NCBI GenBank assembly: GCA_900766195.1 | Contig: CAAFUN010000136.1 | Location: forward strand, 1 to 26,756 | Origin: an uncultured Bacteroides sp. | Lineage (GTDB): Bacteria > Bacteroidota > Bacteroidia > Bacteroidales > Bacteroidaceae | Reading direction: 5' to 3' | Length of the DNA: 26,756 bases | Part shown: positions 7,316 through 14,645 of the stretch, piece by piece | How the letters are laid out: each line of letters opens with the position of its first letter | How positions within the stretch are numbered: position 1 is the stretch's first letter | Program-made: the position numbers and the translations under genes | The notes under the pieces: model-generated | The model's input: the letters and a program-made list of their open reading frames with translations, nothing else | What the model was told of the DNA's origin: nothing | The model's database searches: none

Positions 7316-8347
7316 AAAACTGGAAGAAAACAATGCTGTTAAATGGTTTAAAATATTATCTCCAATGTTTACGTTTATTTAATATTTATTTTTTTTAATC
7401 CAATGAAATAATAGGAGCTAATCAATTCATTAGTAATATAATATGTTTTAACATTTTTCTAATGAGTTTCTAATACTATAGAGAGATCATAGCTATTTTT
7501 CTTGTCGAATTGAGAGAACGCTCTATTGTATCAGGCAAAAGATTAGGGTTGTCACTCAATTCTTCTCTATTAAAATATAAGGAATGTGGTGTATCATTAT
7601 TGCATTATACCAGTCAATCCGATGGAAGCGTGCATTTTGCGTTGTCTTTTTATTGCTTTGCATTAGGTATAATACTACAATACATATTGAAAAACTTCTC
7701 ATTTGCATAAGCATAATTCCGGTTCTCGTGCCTGATCCTAATAGATCAGGTAGCGGAACTAACCGGATCAGGTACGGGAGCCGTCTAGATCCGCCATGGG
7801 AGCTGAAGTTATACTACATTTAATGATGCAAAATAGAAGTGATAAAGCTTGGTTTTTATTATGATATGTTGCTATTTAGCTATAGGCATTCTTTCCGTAT
7901 GTAAGATGCTCGTTTCTTGAAATATTGATTTAGAAAGAAACATTTGCTCATGTTTGATTTATATCTTTTAAAAGGCATTTCAGTAGAAAACAACTAGCCC
8001 CGAAGTATATCAGAAGAAGAATACTTTCTTAAATGAGAATGTAGTAATTAAGAAATAACAGAGAACGGAATCAAAGATACGCTATATTCGTATTGCCTTT
8101 ATTATATACTTTAAAATAGATAATATATCATTGTTTATTAACTGTTTATATTGTGTTATATAAGGTGTAGGATGAAGTATGAAATAGCTTTATTTTGAAG
8201 TTCCAACGGTATATCTTGTCTTTTAATATTTCGACAGATTGAAATAAAAATCAAAAACCAATCGTTTCTCTTATTTGTTTATATCGATAAAACATTGAGA
8301 TGCATTGTGCAACAACAGATAGTGCATTTATAAAAAAACGATTAATT
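7316..8347. other. Long non-coding interval between divergent units
   Basis: About one kilobase lies between the NEW3-ABC operon and the carbonic anhydrase gene. It is very AT-rich except for one GC-rich island at 7719-7808, annotated separately. Two short plus-strand frames (7510-7710 and 7584-7823) overlap each other and show no protein-like features. The second simply reads through the repeat island. I see no tRNA, no clear promoter for the carbonic anhydrase and no mobile-element ends. Confidence 0.5.
7719..7808. repeat. GC-rich island of four degenerate 22-bp units with alternative hairpins
   Basis: Four consecutive 22-bp units start at 7721, 7743, 7765 and 7787, each beginning with a form of GGATC/AGATC/GGTTC and agreeing at roughly 12-13 positions in pairwise comparison. 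Each is a loose palindrome of 18 bp with a 4-bp spacer. GATCAGGTA repeats exactly at 7744 and 7766. As RNA, 7720-7738 can pair with 7765-7783 over 19 positions, three of them G-U. Alternatively CCTGATC (7731-7737) pairs with GATCAGG (7744-7750), enclosed by CCGGTT (7719-7724) and AACCGG (7761-7766). The island contrasts sharply with the AT-rich surroundings. It could be a REP-like element, a protein-binding array or a structured RNA. Confidence 0.55.
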
Positions 8348-8890
8348 ATGGTTCAAGATCTTATAGAGTTCAACAAGAAGTTTGTAGCAAACAAGGAGTA
8401 TGAGAAATACATCACCGATAAATACCCCGACAAGAAAATAGCTATTCTTTCTTGTATGGATACCCGACTGACAGAACTACTTCCTGCTGCCTTAGGTATA
8501 AAGAATGGTGATGTGAAAATAATAAAGAATGCAGGTGCAGTGATTTCCCATCCATTTGGTAGTGTTATCCGTAGTCTTTTGGTTGCCATATACGAGCTTG
8601 GCGTGGAGGAAGTAATGGTTATAGCACATTCTGATTGCGGCGCCTGTAAGATGGATAGCAAGGAAATTATAAAGCGAATGAAGAGTAGGGGGATAAAATC
8701 GGAAACCATTGAAATGATAAATTATTGTGGTGTCGACTTTGCTGCTTGGCTTGATGGATTTGCTGATACAGAGAAATCTGTGAAGGGTACGGTAGAATCG
8801 ATTATAAAACATCCATTGATTCCGACAGACATAAGGGTAAGTGGTTTCATTATGAACTCTACTACGGGCGAACTGAAACGCGTTGTATAA
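8348..8890 (+). CDS. Beta-class carbonic anhydrase
   Basis: From the ATG at 8348 the protein has 180 residues, a usual size for the compact beta class. The zinc ligands are C36 in SCMDTR, with the catalytic D38-R40 dyad, and H94 and C97 in HSDCGAC. The enzyme interconverts CO2 and bicarbonate in the cytoplasm, supplying bicarbonate for carboxylations, which matters for CO2-dependent gut Bacteroides. The start was chosen because family members begin with a short segment like VQDLIEFNKKFV. The 16 extra residues upstream (from 8300) have an unlikely composition. The gene stands alone, with a hairpin directly over its stop codon region. Confidence 0.94.
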   Translation: MVQDLIEFNKKFVANKEYEKYITDKYPDKKIAILSCMDTRLTELLPAALGIKNGDVKIIKNAGAVISHPFGSVIRSLLVAIYELGVEEVMVIAHSDCGACKMDSKEIIKRMKSRGIKSETIEMINYCGVDFAAWLDGFADTEKSVKGTVESIIKHPLIPTDIRVSGFIMNSTTGELKRVV

Positions 8891-8930
8891 CGGGACTATA
8901 ACGCTGACGAAACAGTCCCGTCATCTATTT
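8890..8930. terminator. Probable bidirectional terminator hairpin
   Basis: ACGGGACT at 8890-8897 pairs with AGTCCCGT at 8914-8921 around a 16-nt loop, followed by a moderately T-rich stretch. It begins at the last base of the carbonic anhydrase stop codon and lies 38 bp from the end of the convergent gene at 8959. The long loop and weak T-tract lower confidence. Confidence 0.55.
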
Positions 8931-8958
8931 CATGTAAGAATCATTAAGAGTCTATTTG

Positions 8959-10104
8959 TTAGAAGTTTGCAAATGTTTGATTTCTCATTTCTTTAACTCC
9001 CATACACTCCATTTCAATGAGCCATCCCGATCGACAAACCGAAGCGGATGTTAGTACTTTGGGGGTATTTGGAAAACGTTCGTCAAACATTTCTTTTACT
9101 ACACTATAGTCTGCTATGTCACGTAAATAGACAATAATGTAGCCTAGGTCGTCAAAGTTGCAGTCAGCCTCTGTCAAAAGTGCTTCTACATTTTCCCACA
9201 TCCGTTTTGTTTGCATACGGATGTCACCTTTATACATTATCTCACCCCGGTTGTCAATGCTTGCCGTACCCGATATGAATACTTGGCGACGGTCACCATA
9301 ATCCACATAAGTGCCTCGTTCAAAACTTACTCCATACTCATAAGTAGGGTTTAAATGAGTATGTGCATAGAGAAATCCTATTTGTCCAGGTTTTAAACCA
9401 TCCACAGCATAAGCATCCAGCATGACCGATACTTTTGGATTGGAGTGACGTCCACCTATACCGGTGCTCGATATGTAGTGTGTGTGCTCTGTCAGGTCTT
9501 GGGTTACGAAAACCTCATTCCTTGCTTTCACAACACCGGCATAATTTGTATCTACATTTTGAACAAAGATCCATGTTCTGATGCAGTTGTCGGCCAATTT
9601 ACAACCAACGGTGGCTAACTGCATTATGTAATCATTCAGCAAAAGCCGCATCTGATATTCCGAGTTGGCTGCACAGTTAAATGCCCCACCTAGCCAATAA
9701 TGGTTATACTTGCCGTGTGAAACTTTAAACAATCCGTTTGATATGACTGTCGTATTAATATCTGTTTGCAAGTATACCCATAGTGCTATCTTTGTTCCGT
9801 TAAGTGGCGGTTGCTCCACAATAGAGAGGGCACAATCTGATTCCTCTGTTGTTACCGTTAGTAGCAGATCAGCTTGATTTGCTGCATCACTAATGAAAAA
9901 GCGTTTAAATACGGCAACACTTCCTTGCAGATCCGATTTCAGTAATAAAGAGTAAGTGCTTAATATAGCATCCAGTTGTTCGTTGAAACTTTGCTCTTGA
10001 TTGATGGCATGTATCATCAGATGATACTCTGAAACTCCCTCTGATGGCATAAAAGTAGAAAGCTCCGCACATGTGAACGGGTAATAATATTTCTTGTAGA
10101 TCAT
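8959..10104 (-). CDS. Rid (YjgF/UK114) superfamily protein, chorismatase (FkbO/Hyg5)-like
   Basis: The protein has 381 residues. Its C-terminal half (about 235-375) reads as a Rid fold: FISGTASIDNRGEI, then a helix QTKRMWENVEALLTEADCNF, then YIIVYLRDIADYSVVKEMFD, and a last strand WLIEMECMG. The N-terminal half resembles a diverged second domain. A two-domain layout, the GTASID motif and the C-terminal glutamates recall FkbO/Hyg5/XanB2 chorismatases, which cleave chorismate to dihydroxy- or hydroxybenzoates. The arginine used by RidA imine deaminases is not found in the expected stretch (TPKVLTSASV), so ordinary RidA activity is unlikely. It stands alone with its own −7 element, and no aromatic polyene or siderophore genes adjoin it. 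Family placement is fairly firm; the reaction is inference. Confidence 0.68.
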   Translation of the reverse strand: MIYKKYYYPFTCAELSTFMPSEGVSEYHLMIHAINQEQSFNEQLDAILSTYSLLLKSDLQGSVAVFKRFFISDAANQADLLLTVTTEESDCALSIVEQPPLNGTKIALWVYLQTDINTTVISNGLFKVSHGKYNHYWLGGAFNCAANSEYQMRLLLNDYIMQLATVGCKLADNCIRTWIFVQNVDTNYAGVVKARNEVFVTQDLTEHTHYISSTGIGGRHSNPKVSVMLDAYAVDGLKPGQIGFLYAHTHLNPTYEYGVSFERGTYVDYGDRRQVFISGTASIDNRGEIMYKGDIRMQTKRMWENVEALLTEADCNFDDLGYIIVYLRDIADYSVVKEMFDERFPNTPKVLTSASVCRSGWLIEMECMGVKEMRNQTFANF

Positions 10105-10127
10105 GTGTTATTTATAATTTGTCTAAA

Positions 10128-10135
10128 CAAAGATA
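10128..10135 (-). promoter_or_regulatory. −7 promoter element of the Rid-family gene
   Basis: The minus strand reads TATCTTTG, an exact TAnnTTTG match, 24 bp upstream of the ATG at 10104. Transcription would begin near 10121. The −33 position is a poor match. Confidence 0.5.
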
Positions 10136-10484
10136 GGCATATTTATTATAACATCATGTCTGTGCACGGAATATTTTTATAGAGTTATGGGTTGGGGTTA
10201 TGTTGTGCACCTTTTCTTTCCCTTTCTAGTTTTAAACTATAGCTAGAAGTCCTTTTGGTGTATGCATGATGGTCTTAAATGATAAATAACTTTGTCTTAG
10301 AAGTTACTACACCTCTTAGAGATGATAAAAGCGTAGGTAAAAAAAGTAGAATGATCACTCCTAAATGTAAATCGCTAAAAGTCTTCATTACGGAAGTAAT
10401 CAGGGTTACAAACCGAAATTAAAGTAGAATAGGATAAAGATCAGTCTTTAATATGCATGTAATAAGAATAAAAGAATGAATACA
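10136..10484. other. Intergenic region, no gene seen
   Basis: About 350 AT-rich bases lie between the Rid-family promoter and the hemG terminator. There is a loose inverted repeat TTCTAG/CTAGAA near 10223-10247. No frame of useful length, RNA gene or repeat is apparent. Confidence 0.5.
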
Positions 10485-10526
10485 CCGAAGCCTATTCATA
10501 CATAGATGGTCATAGGCTTACTTCGG
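10485..10526 (-). terminator. Terminator overlapping the hemG stop codon
   Basis: On the minus strand CCGAAG and GCCTAT flank the TAA stop codon and pair with ATAGGCTTCGG at 10485-10495, leaving the three stop-codon bases as a bulge. A T-rich run follows (TTCATTCTTTTATTCTT). It closes the receptor-MFS-hemN-hemG unit. Confidence 0.7.
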
Positions 10527-11882
10527 ATTGAATAGTGTTGCCAGCTGAGTGGCTTGTTTGATGCGGTCGGCAAGACCGATACCGTCACGTAAACCTCCAG
10601 CCACAATAATACCTTTGTATTTGTTTTGTAACCTTTCCATCGCATTGAAGCGTTCTTCACTGTCGGCTTCGTATTGCGGGATAGCCTTTGAATGCCGGAA
10701 AATGTGTATCTTATCAGGATTGCTTCCCTTAGGATATTTCAACATTTTGTGCATTGCTTCCTTTACCAGATCATAAAGCTCATCATCCGTTAAATTCACC
10801 ATCTCGGGATGTTTGATTCCACCCAGAAAGAAAGATAAAGATGCAGCACCCTGAGGAGCTCTGTCGTTGTAGCAGGATGAGTTAAAGAGGATGCCCAGCA
10901 ACTTTTCTCGTTCTATGGATGGTATTAATCCGCCAAAAGCCAACGGAATACGGCTACCATCTTTAAGGCCTATACCTATTTGAGTGACAGGAGCGTAGCG
11001 TAACGATGATATAGGTTGCATTTCCTTCTCACTTACAAAAGGAAGTAGAGCGGGAAGCACATAGGAAGGCACGGTGGTAATGACGTGCTGAGCGTGAATT
11101 ATATCACCGCTAGCCGGTAATGAGACTTCCCAACCGTCGGCAACCGGATTAACGGTGATATCGCCTGCAGAGGTTATGATGGTGCCATTTGATATGCGCT
11201 TATGTAAAGCTTCCACCAATTGTCCGAATCCTCCCTTTACGGAAAAGACATCTTTGCTTATGCCTTGTCTCTTTTCTTCTGCTAATGCTTCGCGGCGTTT
11301 CATAGCACCGCGGATAAAACTACCATATTCGTGTTCCAATCTGTAAAGCTTAGGCAGAGCAAAACGAGTGACCAACCGATTGGGATCTCCGGCATAAACA
11401 CCCGAAACAAACGGGTCTATGGCATAATTAAGATATGATTTTCCCAGACGGCGTTTTACTAGTGACGAGACACTTTCAAACGGATCGTTGCCGCGTTTGC
11501 GAAAAGGCTCAAACAGGATATTGATTTTATCATACCATGAAAATAAATTGGTGGACACGGCACTTGACAGTCCGCTGGGTAAAGGACGAAATTCACCGTT
11601 CTTCCATATTAACCTTACTTTGGCTTCTTTCTGTGCAATCTGGAGCGTACATTCATTGCCAAGCTTGCGGAAAAGCTCCAGTACTTCGAGGTTAGCAATA
11701 ACTCCCGTATTAGGACCTGATTCAAAGATGAAGCCTTCGTCGCTGATGGTATGCAGTTGTCCGCCAATTCTGTCGGTCTTTTCCACCAACACAACGTTCA
11801 CACCTTTCTCTTGCAAAAGAAAAGTGGTGACTAAACCTGTAATTCCGGCACCAATAACAACTACTTCAACTTTCTTATCCAT
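10518..11882 (-). CDS. hemG: Protoporphyrinogen oxidase, HemY-type flavoprotein
   Basis: This 454-residue FAD enzyme oxidises protoporphyrinogen IX (or coproporphyrinogen III in some lineages) by six electrons late in heme synthesis. The N-terminal Rossmann motif is VVIGAGITG (GxGxxG at 11-16), followed by the adenosine-binding glutamate in VVLVEK and RIGGQLHT. The C-terminal FAD motif is GIIVAGGLRDGIGLADRIKQA. The length fits the HemY family. HemY-type enzymes use O2 in well-studied cases, which is notable beside the oxygen-independent HemN in an organism that looks like an obligate anaerobe; another electron acceptor or use during microaerobic exposure is possible. It lies 50 bp after hemN and ends in a terminator that overlaps the stop codon. 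Substrate choice (proto- or coproporphyrinogen) cannot be told from sequence alone. Confidence 0.92.
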   Translation of the reverse strand: MDKKVEVVVIGAGITGLVTTFLLQEKGVNVVLVEKTDRIGGQLHTISDEGFIFESGPNTGVIANLEVLELFRKLGNECTLQIAQKEAKVRLIWKNGEFRPLPSGLSSAVSTNLFSWYDKINILFEPFRKRGNDPFESVSSLVKRRLGKSYLNYAIDPFVSGVYAGDPNRLVTRFALPKLYRLEHEYGSFIRGAMKRREALAEEKRQGISKDVFSVKGGFGQLVEALHKRISNGTIITSAGDITVNPVADGWEVSLPASGDIIHAQHVITTVPSYVLPALLPFVSEKEMQPISSLRYAPVTQIGIGLKDGSRIPLAFGGLIPSIEREKLLGILFNSSCYNDRAPQGAASLSFFLGGIKHPEMVNLTDDELYDLVKEAMHKMLKYPKGSNPDKIHIFRHSKAIPQYEADSEERFNAMERLQNKYKGIIVAGGLRDGIGLADRIKQATQLATLFNPK

Positions 11883-11932
11883 ATTTTCTATTCTTCGATA
11901 CTATATTTTATTCATTCTTCTGCTCAACCCGT

Positions 11933-13300
11933 TTATATTGGCTTTGAGAAGCTTTTTGCATTTCCATTGCGCATGAGCGGATCGAATACGGCAGCTACAT
12001 TACGAACAAAGAGCGCTCCTTCGCAGGTTACTTTTATTTCATCCTGACTGTAGTTGATGAGACCGTCTTCCTCCATTTCCTTCAGTTTAGATTCATCGTA
12101 AGCCAGACGTCGTTTGATTTCAACGGCGGGTGTATTGATGTGTTTTGCCAGTTCTTCCCAATTCAATCGCTCATTACACATCAACGTGGTAATCACTTCG
12201 CGTGCCAATTGTTCTTCGGCATTGAGGGCATATCCTCTCATTACAGGTATGGCACCTTCATTGACCGCTGAAATGTATTGTGGAATGTTGCGGATGTTCT
12301 GGCTGTACGCTGCAGATAGCTGACTGATGGCTGTTACTCCAAAGGCATAGACCTGTCCTGTTGTTGCGCGTGTGCAATAACCTTGAAAGTTCCGGTGCAG
12401 GATACCGTTTTTTACAGCCATATTCAGTGAGTCGTCCGGTAATACAAAGTGATCCAGTCCAATGGGAACATAGCCGTGTTCGTTCATTATCTCCACGGTT
12501 TTACTGTACATCGCACTTTTATTCTCGGCGGTAGGCAGTCCTGCTTTTTCCAATATTAACTGGTTCTTGTTCACCCAAGGTACATGAGCATAAGAGAAGG
12601 TCACCAAGCGATCAGGTTTCAGTGCCGCTGCACGGCTTATGGTTTTTGCAAAGCCTTCCACCGTTTGTCCAGGTAGTCCGTATATGAAATCCATGTTGAT
12701 AGCTACTCCATGTGAACGTAACAAACTGAAAATAACATCAGGAGGTAGGAGTGAGGGACGTCTGTTACTGGTCTTCAACACCTCTTCATCAAAGTCCTGT
12801 ATGCCAATGCTGCAACGGTTGAAGCCGGCTTCCATCAATTCCAACCAATGCTTTTCGGTAAGGTATCCCGGATGGCATTCTATGGCTATCTCCGGTTGCT
12901 CTATGCATTGAAACGTTGATAACAACAGCTCATTAATCTCTTTCAAAAAATGTAAAGGAATGGCTGTTGGAGTACCACCTCCATAGTGAATCTGTGCTAT
13001 TTTACGTTTCTTGTCCAATAGCGGTAGCACTGTTTCAATCTCCTTTTTCACTGCATTCATATAAGCTTCTACTACGGCTTTCTTCTCCATAGCATAAGAG
13101 TTGCATCCACAGTAATAACAGAGCTGTGGGCAAAACGGAACATGAATGTAGAAAGACAAATGTTGAGGAGACAGTTGGTTGGATGCCACAATGTGCTCTC
13201 TCAAATCCTCTTCCGTAAATCCTTCGTGGAAATAATTGGCAGGAGGATAGCTTGTGTATCTAGGTGTCGGTACGTTATATTTTTCTAATAAATTATCCAT
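11933..13300 (-). CDS. hemN: Oxygen-independent coproporphyrinogen III oxidase (radical SAM)
   Basis: From the ATG at 13300 the protein has 455 residues, matching the HemN length. The motif CPQLCYYCGC supplies the three cysteines (C57, C61, C64) for the 4Fe-4S cluster and the extra HemN-type cysteine (C66). IHYGGGTPTAIP is the SAM-binding GGGTP segment, and MDFIYGLPGQT is a family motif. The N-terminal tripwire-like segment KYNVPTPRYTSYPPANYF identifies true HemN rather than the HemW paralogue. It decarboxylates coproporphyrinogen III to protoporphyrinogen IX without oxygen. Starts at 13306 and 13309 are equally possible on spacing; longer frames would overlap the MFS gene. It lies 34 bp after that gene, within an operon-like run ending with hemG. 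Confidence 0.94.
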   Translation of the reverse strand: MDNLLEKYNVPTPRYTSYPPANYFHEGFTEEDLREHIVASNQLSPQHLSFYIHVPFCPQLCYYCGCNSYAMEKKAVVEAYMNAVKKEIETVLPLLDKKRKIAQIHYGGGTPTAIPLHFLKEINELLLSTFQCIEQPEIAIECHPGYLTEKHWLELMEAGFNRCSIGIQDFDEEVLKTSNRRPSLLPPDVIFSLLRSHGVAINMDFIYGLPGQTVEGFAKTISRAAALKPDRLVTFSYAHVPWVNKNQLILEKAGLPTAENKSAMYSKTVEIMNEHGYVPIGLDHFVLPDDSLNMAVKNGILHRNFQGYCTRATTGQVYAFGVTAISQLSAAYSQNIRNIPQYISAVNEGAIPVMRGYALNAEEQLAREVITTLMCNERLNWEELAKHINTPAVEIKRRLAYDESKLKEMEEDGLINYSQDEIKVTCEGALFVRNVAAVFDPLMRNGNAKSFSKPI

Positions 13301-13334
13301 CTTCATCATTTCAATATTAACCTGTCGGTTCTCA

Positions 13335-14540
13335 TTATGCTCTGTATATCCGCTTGAAATAGAACCAAACATACAGAAGTGAAGCCAATGCCAGTAAGGA
13401 CTCTACTGCAAACAACGCGCTATATCCTAGATGATCCGCCAGTTTGCCACTACCTACTGCTACCAGCATACTGCTTAAATGCAGTACCACAATTTGTAGA
13501 GTGAAGTCGGTTCCTTCACGGCCTACTCTTACATAATCCATGGCAATGGTGTAAATCAATACCGTAGCCAGCCCGTAGCTTCCCCATAGTAAGAAGATAC
13601 CGATATAGAGATTGATTGTGCTTAACAATCCAAAATGGGATAATATGGCAAAATAAAGTCCTGTAAAAAGAATCAATACTGCATATAGCGTAGCTGCTTT
13701 TCCTCTTCCCCAACTGCGAATGATGTTTCCACTAAAATAAGAACCTATGCAACCGCAAAGTGAACCGAAGATGCTGAACATCATCCCGATATGTGCCATG
13801 GGATAATGTAAATCTACCAACCACGGTTTTAACATGGCCAGTGTTCCTATTAATCCTGAATTAAACAGAATAAGAAAAGTAAGCTGCGAACCTATCCTGC
13901 GTTGACGAAAGAACAGGATAATATCTTTCATTCCTATAGGTGTTCTTCCCGGGCGTGAAGTGAAACTCTTATCCTTATAATAATATAAAGGAGTAAGCAT
14001 GATCAGTACAAACACCGATAAGCCTAATAGCGTAGAGGTCCATCCTATATATTTATATAAGATAAGGAGTAAGCCGCCCCCTACCAATGATCCGGCAAAG
14101 CTTCCCATACTCTGCATGCTGTTCCCTCTACTTCTTTCCTTCTTGTTAAAAGAGAGCGTAGTGAGTGAATCTGTTGCAATATCCTGCGTTCCCGATGCAA
14201 CAAATGACAATACAATAAGCACAAGAACCAGTAGGAAGTTAGCCTTTAGATTGAGTAAGGCAATAACCAATATTAAGAAGGCATAGACTGCTTCTGAACA
14301 GAATATCCATTTTTTATATGCTTTCAAATCCGATGTCTTGCGATCCACCAATGGTGCCCAAAGAAACTTGATAATCCATGGCAGTTTGATGAACTGAAGC
14401 ATTCCAATGGAAGTGAGCGAGAAATTATCCTGCCTCATCAGTACCGGTAGTAAGGTGCTAAAAAGACTCATAGGCACTGATTGTGCTATGTAAAGTGAGA
14501 AGAAAGTAAGAAGTTTGAATCTATGTTCTGATCCACTCAT
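13335..14540 (-). CDS. MFS permease, AmpG/RhtX-FptX-like
   Basis: This 401-residue protein has about 12 membrane helices. The N-terminal segment with SLTSIGMLQFIKLPWIIKFLWAPLVDR is typical of the AmpG-like branch, which covers muropeptide and acetyl-CoA permeases and the RhtX/FptX siderophore permeases. SGTQDIATDSL is the second conserved stretch. The ATG at 14540 was chosen over an upstream TTG at 14546. The gene lies 105 bp after a TonB-dependent receptor and 34 bp before hemN. In that setting an inner-membrane importer for the receptor's ligand is more likely than a muropeptide permease. The ligand could be a ferric siderophore or a porphyrin; the gene order favours a tetrapyrrole, but this is inference. 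Confidence 0.85.
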   Translation of the reverse strand: MSGSEHRFKLLTFFSLYIAQSVPMSLFSTLLPVLMRQDNFSLTSIGMLQFIKLPWIIKFLWAPLVDRKTSDLKAYKKWIFCSEAVYAFLILVIALLNLKANFLLVLVLIVLSFVASGTQDIATDSLTTLSFNKKERSRGNSMQSMGSFAGSLVGGGLLLILYKYIGWTSTLLGLSVFVLIMLTPLYYYKDKSFTSRPGRTPIGMKDIILFFRQRRIGSQLTFLILFNSGLIGTLAMLKPWLVDLHYPMAHIGMMFSIFGSLCGCIGSYFSGNIIRSWGRGKAATLYAVLILFTGLYFAILSHFGLLSTINLYIGIFLLWGSYGLATVLIYTIAMDYVRVGREGTDFTLQIVVLHLSSMLVAVGSGKLADHLGYSALFAVESLLALASLLYVWFYFKRIYRA

Positions 14541-14645
14541 TATCAATGTCTTTATTTATCAGATTTCGTAACCCTTATACTGTATTTCACACGCATGTCT
14601 TTGCATGTCAATAAAGCAGTAGCGAGCCTTCATGACCCGACTCTT

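Noticed and set aside
7510..7823. Two overlapping short plus-strand frames
   Set aside because: They overlap in different frames, and the second merely translates the 22-bp repeat island. Neither has protein-like features.
10223..10247. Loose inverted repeat TTCTAG/CTAGAA
   Set aside because: Short arms with an AT-rich 13-bp centre, not tied to a gene or promoter; expected by chance.
13335..14540. Muropeptide permease AmpG
   Set aside because: Sequence alone allows AmpG, but there is no peptidoglycan gene nearby and the receptor-hemN-hemG context fits a RhtX/FptX-like importer better.
14575..14640. Direct repeat GCATGTC between the receptor and MFS genes
   Set aside because: Only two 7-bp copies; no dyad, promoter or terminator associated.
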